Positions 15,826 to 22,205 of a stretch of 26,062 nucleotides of DNA are shown here, in pieces. The stretch is from Syntrophaceae bacterium UBA7520 (GTDB lineage: Bacteria > Desulfobacterota > Syntrophia > Syntrophales > Smithellaceae): NCBI GenBank assembly GCA_002478265.1, contig DLNC01000002.1, positions 1 through 26,062 of the forward strand, written 5' to 3'. How positions within the stretch are numbered: the stretch's first letter is position 1; each line of letters opens with the position of its first letter. Position numbers and translations under genes: made by a program. The notes beneath the pieces are model-generated. The model saw only the letters and a program-made list of their open reading frames with translations, was not told the origin of the DNA and did no database searches.

Positions 15826-17571
15826 ATGGAAAAAATAAAAATGACCCCCAGCGAAGCGATTGTCGAAACTTTGCTGGCGGAAGGCGTGGATCATGTATGT
15901 GGCATCGTCGGGTCCGCTTTTATGGATATGCTTGATCTGTTTCCCACAGCGGGAATAAAATTCATTCCGGTGCGCCACGAACAAAGCGCGGCACATATGG
16001 AAGACGCTTATTCCCGCGTCACCGGCCGGGCCGGCGTGGTCACCGGGCAGAATGGCCCGGGGATAACCAATATGGTGACATCAGTTGCCGCCGCAAACAT
16101 GGGCCATACTCCTCTTGTCGTTATTTCACCGTCAGCGGGCACTCCAACCATCGGTTGGGATGGTTTTCAGGAATGCGATCAAATGTCCGTTTTCCGTTCC
16201 GTAACGAAAGCCGTCGTCCGCGTTCCCCATCCTAAGCGAGCGGCAGATTGCCTGCGCACCGCTTTCCGTCTCGCCTACGCCGAACGCGGCGCCGTGCTAT
16301 ATGACATACCCCGCGATTATTTTTACGGTGAAATCGAAGAGACTATACTCAGGCCTTCACAGTACCGTGTCGATAAACGTGGTTGCGGCTCGCTGGAAAG
16401 CATCGAACAGGCAGCCAAACTGTTGGCTGCGGCCAAAAAACCCGTAATTGTCTCCGGCCGCGGCGTGGTTGATGCCGATGCCTTAGATATAGTTAAGACG
16501 ATTGCCGAACATTTGAGCGCCCCCGTCGCCGTCACCTACCTTCACAACGACGCTTTCTACGGAAATCATCATCTTTATGCCGGCCCCATAGGTTATATGG
16601 GATCAAAAGCGGCGATGAAATTAATGGCTCAAGCCGATGTGATGCTGGCCATCGGCACACGCTTGTCTGTTTTTGGTACTCTACCCCAGTATGATATCAA
16701 TTATTTTCCGGAAAATGCCAAGATAATACAGATTGATATTAATCCGAAACACATTGCCCGTACGCATCCCATAGAAATCGGCATTATCGGAGACGCTAAA
16801 GACGCGTCGTTGGAAATATTGAAACGCCTGAAGGCAATGGACGGCAACCGCAAGCCCGATACACTTCGTTTGGAACAGGTGGCTAAAGAAAAAAAAGTTT
16901 GGGAGAAGGAAATCGTTGAGGCAGCCATGATTGAAGGCAACCCGATAAATCCCCGACGCGTGCTGCTGGAAATATCACGAGCTCTGCCCGATAATGCCAT
17001 AGTTACCACCGATATCGGTAATGTCGCCTCGACAGCGAACAGTTACCTGAAATTTAACCAGCCGCGCAAGCACATTGCGGCCCTCACATTCGGCAATACC
17101 GGTTTTGCCTATCCAGCGGCGCTGGGCGCGCAGATCGGCTGCCCAGATGCTCCGGTTATCGCCATCATTGGTGACGGCGCCTGGGGAATGAGCCTGCACG
17201 AAGTAAGCACGGCCGTGGAACATAATCTGCCCGTCTTGGCCTGTGTTTTCCGCAACATGTGGTGGGGCGCTGAGGCAAAGAATCAGATAGATTTCTATAA
17301 CAATCGATTTATCGGCGTGGATATCCCCACCCCGGAAAGTTTTATTCCCGCGGCTAAGGCGCTGGGCGCCCAGGGACTGCGCGTGGAACGTCCGTCGGAC
17401 ATCCAAGAAGCTTTTATTGAATGTTTAAAAAACCGCAAACCAACGGTATTGGAGTTTCTTGTGGACGGCAAGCAGCTTGCGCCTCCTTTCCGCAAGGACG
17501 CGCTCGCCCTGCCCTCGCGTTTGCTTGCCAAATATTCTCATCTCGATTATCGCAATTGGAAAGACATGTAA
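15826..17571 (+). CDS. xsc: Sulfoacetaldehyde acetyltransferase
   Basis: ThDP-dependent enzyme (EC 2.3.3.15) turning sulfoacetaldehyde and phosphate into acetyl phosphate and sulfite. The 581-residue chain has the three ThDP-enzyme domains: PYR with activating E52 (RHEQSAAHMEDAY), a central domain, and PP with GDGAWGMS (449-451) and N477. It follows Xsc more than acetolactate synthase: KMTPSEA start, GIVGSAFMDMLDLFP, AQNGPGIT-like GQNGPGITN, IPRDYFYGE, YLHNDAF, GPIGYMGSKAAMK, GTRLSVFGTLPQY, WWGAEAKNQIDFYNNRF and a C-terminus PPFRKDAL ending LLAKY. That resemblance is by eye. Downstream of ackA and upstream of an SDR gene, all in one direction. The aldehyde source (taurine, isethionate, sulfoacetate or other) is not shown. 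Possible alternative: an Xsc-like phosphoketolase acting on another aldehyde. Confidence 0.9.
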   Translation: MEKIKMTPSEAIVETLLAEGVDHVCGIVGSAFMDMLDLFPTAGIKFIPVRHEQSAAHMEDAYSRVTGRAGVVTGQNGPGITNMVTSVAAANMGHTPLVVISPSAGTPTIGWDGFQECDQMSVFRSVTKAVVRVPHPKRAADCLRTAFRLAYAERGAVLYDIPRDYFYGEIEETILRPSQYRVDKRGCGSLESIEQAAKLLAAAKKPVIVSGRGVVDADALDIVKTIAEHLSAPVAVTYLHNDAFYGNHHLYAGPIGYMGSKAAMKLMAQADVMLAIGTRLSVFGTLPQYDINYFPENAKIIQIDINPKHIARTHPIEIGIIGDAKDASLEILKRLKAMDGNRKPDTLRLEQVAKEKKVWEKEIVEAAMIEGNPINPRRVLLEISRALPDNAIVTTDIGNVASTANSYLKFNQPRKHIAALTFGNTGFAYPAALGAQIGCPDAPVIAIIGDGAWGMSLHEVSTAVEHNLPVLACVFRNMWWGAEAKNQIDFYNNRFIGVDIPTPESFIPAAKALGAQGLRVERPSDIQEAFIECLKNRKPTVLEFLVDGKQLAPPFRKDALALPSRLLAKYSHLDYRNWKDM

Positions 17572-17584
17572 AAGCACACACAAC

Positions 17585-17590
17585 AAGGAG
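17585..17590 (+). promoter_or_regulatory. Shine-Dalgarno deciding the first SDR start
   Basis: AAGGAG, 7 bases before the ATG at 17598. It excludes a long in-frame extension back to 17421 that would overlap the xsc 3' end. Confidence 0.8.
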
Positions 17591-17597
17591 AACAAGC

Positions 17598-18434
17598 ATG
17601 TTTGACGATTTAAAACAAAAAACGGCCATCGTTACCGGCGCGGGGAAAAAAACCGGAATCGGTTATGCCATCGCCGAAAAATTAGCCTCCTGCGGTTCTC
17701 AGGTAATCATCGCCGATCTGGGAAAAATTCCCCCGCCTGAAGCCGCGTTGAAAACGGCAACCTATGAGGAAATGGAGGAGATTGCCTCTGTGCTTTCGGA
17801 AAAATACAACGTTAAAACACTTTCCGTGGCCGTTGATGTTACCGATAACGCCTCCATAGAGGAAATGATGAAAAAAATAAAAAATAATTTCGACCATGTC
17901 GATATTTTGTGCAATAATGCGGGAGCTTCATTCGGCGTGCCCAATACCGTCTTGAATTATTCGGAAGCAGACTGGATCAAAACAGTGGATGTTAATCTTT
18001 TTTCCGTCTTTCGTGTGTCACGGGCGGTTATTCCCTTGATGCTGGGCAAACCCGCGGCGATTGTCAACACGGCCTCCCGCGCCGGCAAGGTGCCACCGAT
18101 CTTCAACAGTGCTTACGCCGTGGCGAAAGCAGGGGTCATCATGCTGACCAAGGTCATGGCCAAGGAGCTCGGCGGAACCGGTATAAGAGTGAACGCAATT
18201 TGTCCGGGGCAAATTGCCACCGATCTGGAAAAATGGCGCTTTGGTCTTGAAGCATCTTTTTTCAACTGCACCATCGAAGAAAGAGAAAAGGAAATGTGCA
18301 CAACGATTCCTCTGGGTTATATCGGTCTGCCTGGCGACGCCGCTCATTTGGCTGTTTTTCTCGCCTCTGAGGCTTCGCGCTATATTACCGGCCAGGCCAT
18401 CAATATCGACGGCGGACAGTGCATGGAATTATAA
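17598..18434 (+). CDS. Short-chain dehydrogenase/reductase (SDR)
   Basis: A classical SDR of 278 residues: TGAGKKTGIG cofactor loop (13-22), IIAD with D40 at the end of the second strand (suggests NAD(H)), DVTD (80-83), NNAG (106-109), and catalytic S160, Y173 and K177 (YAVAK). The C-terminus ITGQAINIDGGQC is typical. A lysine-rich insertion of about 20 residues after strand 2 (IPPPEAALKTATYEEMEEIA) is longer than usual and recalls SDRs that act on CoA esters or larger alcohols. It lies between two ThDP enzyme genes: 26 bases after xsc and 26 before the second. Plausible roles are oxidation of a hydroxy-sulfonate or 2-hydroxyacyl substrate feeding one of them, or reduction of sulfoacetaldehyde to isethionate (IsfD-like); sequence alone does not decide. 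Confidence 0.87.
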   Translation: MFDDLKQKTAIVTGAGKKTGIGYAIAEKLASCGSQVIIADLGKIPPPEAALKTATYEEMEEIASVLSEKYNVKTLSVAVDVTDNASIEEMMKKIKNNFDHVDILCNNAGASFGVPNTVLNYSEADWIKTVDVNLFSVFRVSRAVIPLMLGKPAAIVNTASRAGKVPPIFNSAYAVAKAGVIMLTKVMAKELGGTGIRVNAICPGQIATDLEKWRFGLEASFFNCTIEEREKEMCTTIPLGYIGLPGDAAHLAVFLASEASRYITGQAINIDGGQCMEL

Positions 18435-18447
18435 ATAAAAATATTAT

Positions 18448-18452
18448 AGGAG
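18448..18452 (+). promoter_or_regulatory. Shine-Dalgarno deciding the second ThDP-enzyme start
   Basis: AGGAG, 8 bases before the ATG at 18461. An in-frame upstream ATG overlaps the SDR stop region and has no comparable site. Confidence 0.75.
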
Positions 18453-18460
18453 AAAAATTT

Positions 18461-20158
18461 ATGGATAACATCATCGGCGGCAGGCTCGCCGCGGAAGCGT
18501 TGATTGACCGGGATGTGGATTATATTTTTTCCCTCAGCGGCGGACATATCACGCCTATTTATCAGTTTTTGGAAAATACAAAAGTGACCATTTTCGACAC
18601 GCGTCATGAGCAGGCGGCGGTGTTCATGGCGGAAGCGTGGGCAAGAATGAACCGAAAACCCGCCGTGGCCATGGTCACGGCGGGGCCCGGCTTTACCAAC
18701 GCCCTAACCGGAATCGCCAGCACCAGACTCTCCAATGCTCCCGTAATTTTAATTGCCGGTTGTGTAGGTTTGGAAAGCGTGGAAAAGCTTGACCTTCAGG
18801 ATATGAGCCAGCTTCCCGTTATCGAACCCATGGTGAAAAAAGCTTTGGTTTGCCATGTACCGGAACGTATTCCCGAATTTATTGATATTGCATTCCGCAC
18901 GGCTATGAGCGGTCGGCCCGGCCCGGTTTACCTGGAGCTTCCTTGCGACGTGCTTAACGCCACCGTTGATCCGGCAAAAGTTAAAAAATATAAAACCACC
19001 CTTTCCTCCAAACCTGTTGACCGCGAAAATACGCGTAGAGTTGCCGCATTGCTGCAGGAAGCGAAAAGGCCTCTGGTTATCGGCGGCAGCGGCATCTGGT
19101 ATGCCGATGCCGAAAAAGAGTTCATCGAATTTGTGGAAAAAACGGGCATGCCGGCTTTCACCGCCGGGGCGGGACGCGGCGTTATACCAGATACACACCC
19201 GCTTTGCTTTGAATCTTCGCTGGCTATCAGACCCGGTGCGGCGATGCTTAGTCTGATGAGTTCTGATCTCATTCTTTTCATCGGCGGCCGGCTCAGTCTC
19301 TTCTATATTTTCGGCGAAATCTTTCCGCCGCAGGCGAAATTAATCCAGGTGGATATTGCCCCGAATGAAATCGGACGAAACCGCAGTATTGATCTGGGCA
19401 TTGTCAGCGACGCCAAAGCGTTTTTATCGGAACTTAACGGGATTCTTGATGATAAAGGTCTGGGCGAAAAACTTCGTAAGGAATACGAGCCGTGGGTGGA
19501 AACCGTTAAGCAAGCGGATTTAAACGGCAAAAATGAAGCGAGACAGATGTGGGAAAGCGACAATGTTCCCATACATCCCATGCGGCTGGCAAAAGAAGTC
19601 AATGATTTTATGAATCGAGATGATGATATTGTCGTCGCCGACGGAGGTGACACATCTACCTGGATGGGAATGACCAGGACAATCCGCAGGGGCGGAACTT
19701 ATCTGGACTACGGCCTGTACGGATGCCTGGCGGTGGGGATTCCATACGCGAACGCGGCCAAGCTTAAACATCCGGACAAGCGGGTTTTGCTGATTATGGG
19801 CGATGGTTCGGTCGGCTTTAACTTCATGGAGTTTCATACAGCAATACGCAAAAAATTGCCGATTGTTGTCGTTATCGGCAATGACCAGGCATGGGGAATG
19901 ATCATGCACAGCCAGCAGCTTCGCCTCGGGCATCACATCCCTGAAGGAACTGAACTGGGCTGGGTTGATTACCACAAAATGGTGGAAGTGCTGGGCGGCT
20001 TCGGCGTTTGCGTCGAAAAACCGCAAGATATTCGTCCGGCGCTGGAGGCGGCATTTGCCTCGGGTAAAACTGCCTGCGTTAACGTCAAGGTTGATCCTTC
20101 TGTGATCAGCCCCGGCAGTGTGGCGCTGGCTAATCTGGGAGGATATAAGAGCAGTTGA
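18461..20158 (+). CDS. ThDP-dependent enzyme of the acetolactate synthase / 2-hydroxyacyl-CoA lyase type
   Basis: A 565-residue three-domain ThDP enzyme. The PYR domain has E50 (DTRHEQAAVFMAEAWAR) and TAGPGFTNALTGIA; the central domain has PLVIGGSGIWYA and LFIGGRLS; the PP domain has GDGSVGFNFMEFHTA (447-449) and N474-D475. It clearly differs from Xsc: no KMTPSEA start, no FYGE, no AEAKNQ. The N-terminal SLSGGHITPIYQFL resembles ThDP proteins often annotated as acetolactate synthase-like, and also 2-hydroxyacyl-CoA or oxalyl-CoA lyases, which fits a cluster with a 2-hydroxyacyl-CoA dehydratase pair. There is no small regulatory subunit as for valine/isoleucine synthesis. Likely substrate: a 2-oxo acid or 2-hydroxyacyl-CoA; which cannot be said. 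A hairpin follows its stop. Confidence 0.85.
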   Translation: MDNIIGGRLAAEALIDRDVDYIFSLSGGHITPIYQFLENTKVTIFDTRHEQAAVFMAEAWARMNRKPAVAMVTAGPGFTNALTGIASTRLSNAPVILIAGCVGLESVEKLDLQDMSQLPVIEPMVKKALVCHVPERIPEFIDIAFRTAMSGRPGPVYLELPCDVLNATVDPAKVKKYKTTLSSKPVDRENTRRVAALLQEAKRPLVIGGSGIWYADAEKEFIEFVEKTGMPAFTAGAGRGVIPDTHPLCFESSLAIRPGAAMLSLMSSDLILFIGGRLSLFYIFGEIFPPQAKLIQVDIAPNEIGRNRSIDLGIVSDAKAFLSELNGILDDKGLGEKLRKEYEPWVETVKQADLNGKNEARQMWESDNVPIHPMRLAKEVNDFMNRDDDIVVADGGDTSTWMGMTRTIRRGGTYLDYGLYGCLAVGIPYANAAKLKHPDKRVLLIMGDGSVGFNFMEFHTAIRKKLPIVVVIGNDQAWGMIMHSQQLRLGHHIPEGTELGWVDYHKMVEVLGGFGVCVEKPQDIRPALEAAFASGKTACVNVKVDPSVISPGSVALANLGGYKSS

Positions 20159-20163
20159 TTATG

Positions 20164-20189
20164 CATGCGCTCCAATTACGGAGAGCATG
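20164..20189 (+). terminator. Hairpin after the second ThDP-enzyme gene
   Basis: The arms CATGCGCTCC and GGAGAGCATG pair over 10 positions with one mismatch, 6-base loop, starting 5 bases after the stop. No T-run follows, so it is more likely an mRNA-stabilising or attenuating hairpin than a full terminator. The remaining AT-rich gap to 20302 may contain a promoter for the transporter gene, but I found no convincing hexamer pair. Confidence 0.45.
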
Positions 20190-20302
20190 AAATAACTTCA
20201 AATTTGTTTATATTTTATAAAATATTCTCAGGCGCGAAATATTCCGTCGCGGCTTAATACGCCCCTGCGGAATGCTATTAAATATTAAAAGGAGGAATAT
20301 TT

Positions 20303-21235
20303 ATGGATGTAGCTGCTCTTGACCAGGTAAGGTTGAATTTTAATCCGCAGGGCCTTTTTATTATCAACCTAGCCATTGGTGTCATGATGCTCGGTGTCGC
20401 TCTGGAATTGAAAATCGATGACTTCAAAAGAATCTTTATCAGCCCGAAAACACCGGTTATCGGACTTGTCGCGCAATTCATACTTCTGCCCGCATTTACC
20501 TTTCTGCTGACCCTTATCATCAATCCCGCTCCTTCTATAGCGCTGGGGATGATTCTGGTGGCGGCCTGTCCTGGCGGCAATCTTTCCAACATCATCACCT
20601 ATCTCGCCCGGGGCAATGTCGCGGTTTCCATCAGCATGACGGCTGTTTCCACTCTGGCCGCGATAATTATGACTCCGCTAAACCTGGCTGTTTGGGGCGG
20701 GCTTAATCCGCATACCGCTCCTATCCTCCGCCAGGTCAGCCTGAGCCCCTTCGACGTCTTTTTTACCATTGTTGTAATTCTCGGCATTCCCATGGCTATC
20801 GGCATGACGGTAGCGCGAATTTTTCCTGGTATTGCCGACAAACTACGCCGCCCCTTCAAAGTATTTTCTTTAATCTTTTTTATATTGATTGTTGCCGGAG
20901 CGCTGATTGCGAACTGGAGAAATTTCATCAACTACGTAAATATTGTTATCATTGCCGTGTTCATACATAACCTGCTGGCGCTCAATATCGGCTGGTGGTC
21001 GGCAAAAGCGTTCCGCTGCGGCGAGCGTGATTCCCGCGCTGTTTCCATTGAGGTGGGAATACAAAATTCCGCTTTGGGACTTGTTCTTGTTTTTAACTTT
21101 TTCGGCGGACTGGGCGGCATGGCAATAGTCGTGGCCTGGTGGGGAACGTGGCATATTATCGCCGGTCTTGCCGCCGCGTTCATTTTTTCGCGCAGAAAAA
21201 TACCCGCGGGAGAAGAAGTTCAGCAACCAGCATAA
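20303..21235 (+). CDS. BASS-type sodium symporter family transporter
   Basis: A 310-residue inner-membrane protein of the bile acid:sodium symporter superfamily, with about nine to ten hydrophobic helices. Signatures: CPGGNLSNIITYLARGN (near 95-111) and VSIEVGIQNSALGLVL (near 250-265), the two broken-helix crossover regions that bind Na+ and substrate. Bacterial relatives carry organic anions such as 2-oxo acids, pantoate and steroid acids. A GGAGG site lies 7 bases before the ATG. It is the only transporter in the plus-strand cluster, so it probably imports the substrate or exports a product (carboxylate or sulfonate); direction and ligand are inference. A 144-base gap separates it from the ThDP enzyme, with the second SDR 20 bases behind. 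Confidence 0.9.
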   Translation: MDVAALDQVRLNFNPQGLFIINLAIGVMMLGVALELKIDDFKRIFISPKTPVIGLVAQFILLPAFTFLLTLIINPAPSIALGMILVAACPGGNLSNIITYLARGNVAVSISMTAVSTLAAIIMTPLNLAVWGGLNPHTAPILRQVSLSPFDVFFTIVVILGIPMAIGMTVARIFPGIADKLRRPFKVFSLIFFILIVAGALIANWRNFINYVNIVIIAVFIHNLLALNIGWWSAKAFRCGERDSRAVSIEVGIQNSALGLVLVFNFFGGLGGMAIVVAWWGTWHIIAGLAAAFIFSRRKIPAGEEVQQPA

Positions 21236-21255
21236 ATTTTTACAAATTATCAAGT

Positions 21256-22071
21256 ATGAATACTCTACAGAGGCATAAAGTAATCGCGGTGACCGGAGGA
21301 GCCAGCGGAATCGGGCTGGCTATCTGCCGCCGTTTCGGCAGTGTCGGATTTCGTGTCGCTATTATTGACATGAACACTGATGAAGCATCCTGCCAGGCAT
21401 CAAATCTGCGTTCATTAGGTATCGAAGCCGCGTCTTTTACCTGTGATGTTGGCAGCGAAAATCAATGTGTTCAGACCATTAATGCCGTCATTGACACATT
21501 CGACGGCATAGACATTCTCGTAAATAACGCCGGCATTACGCAGCGCAGCGCCTTTACGGAAACACAGACATCAGTTTACAGAAAAGTCATGGACGTTAAT
21601 TTTTTCGGCGCGCTTTACTGCACCAAAGCGGCAATTAAAAGCCTCATCGACCGCAGGGGAGTAATCGTCGTCACCTCCAGCCACGCCGGCTATGCGCCTC
21701 TTTTAGGGCGAACCGGCTACAGCGCCAGCAAGCACGCGCTGCACGGCCTTTTTGAAAGTCTGCGCGCGGAAATCAAGAATAAGGGGGTACACGTTATGAT
21801 GGTGTGCCCCGGTTTCACCAAAACAAATTTGCAAACCCGCGCTCTGGATGGCGACGGCTCCGTCAGTCATCATCCGCAGTCCAAAGTCGGCAAAGAAGAC
21901 ACAGCGGAAAATGTCGCAAACGCCGTTTTCCAGGGAGTCATAAAGAGAAAAAACCTGCTTGTTTTAACTCCCACAGGAAAATTCACTTATTTTTTAACCC
22001 GCTTGGCGCCGGGGCTTTATGAAAGAATCATGGCCAAAATGTTAAAAGATGAACTGATACGCCACACATAG
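21256..22071 (+). CDS. Short-chain dehydrogenase/reductase (SDR), second copy
   Basis: A classical SDR of 271 residues, not a close copy of the first. TGGASGIG loop (13-20), IIDMN with D38 (NAD(H) suggested), CDVG, NNAG (90-93), catalytic S142, Y155 and K159 (YSASK), and PGFTKTNL after the substrate helix. The C-terminal segment LTPTGKFTYFLTRLAPGLYERIMAKML extends beyond the core and resembles SDRs on lipid-like or ketosphinganine-type substrates, such as DHRS7 and KDSR. The start at 21256 is chosen because the region before it is the transporter 3' end; no strong ribosome site is visible, so translation may be coupled across the 20-base gap. Last gene of the plus-strand cluster, ending before a bidirectional terminator. 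Confidence 0.85.
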   Translation: MNTLQRHKVIAVTGGASGIGLAICRRFGSVGFRVAIIDMNTDEASCQASNLRSLGIEAASFTCDVGSENQCVQTINAVIDTFDGIDILVNNAGITQRSAFTETQTSVYRKVMDVNFFGALYCTKAAIKSLIDRRGVIVVTSSHAGYAPLLGRTGYSASKHALHGLFESLRAEIKNKGVHVMMVCPGFTKTNLQTRALDGDGSVSHHPQSKVGKEDTAENVANAVFQGVIKRKNLLVLTPTGKFTYFLTRLAPGLYERIMAKMLKDELIRHT

Positions 22072-22098
22072 TTTTTGTCCAGCTCAGATTTGACATAA

Positions 22099-22126
22099 CG
22101 GCAGGGAGGCGCTAGCCTCCTTGCCG
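22099..22126. terminator. Bidirectional terminator between convergent genes
   Basis: The arms CGGCAGGGAGGC and GCCTCCTTGCCG pair over 12 bp (one G-U) with loop GCTA. On the plus strand a TTTTT run follows after 11 bases. It sits between the ends of the second SDR gene and the opposing lyase gene and probably serves both. Confidence 0.75.
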
Positions 22127-22205
22127 CTTAAGTTAAGTTTTTATCGCATATTCCAAGTTGTTGAAAATCAACTTATCTTTAAATTATATCTTCTAATTCA
22201 AAGAT

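Noticed and set aside
16975..17406. Long antisense open frame across xsc (also 18749-19198 and 19520-20026 across the second ThDP gene)
   Set aside because: No ribosome sites or recognisable domains; explained by the codon bias of the sense genes.
17421..17597. N-terminal extension of the first SDR overlapping xsc
   Set aside because: The AAGGAG site and normal SDR N-terminus place the start at 17598; the upstream frame is a shadow of xsc.
18461..20158. Second xsc copy or sulfopyruvate decarboxylase fusion
   Set aside because: It lacks Xsc hallmarks (KMTPSEA, FYGE, AEAKNQ), and at 565 residues with a central domain it is unlike ComDE.
21139..21255. N-terminal extension of the second SDR overlapping the transporter gene
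   Set aside because: The added residues are the transporter read in another frame and are not SDR-like.
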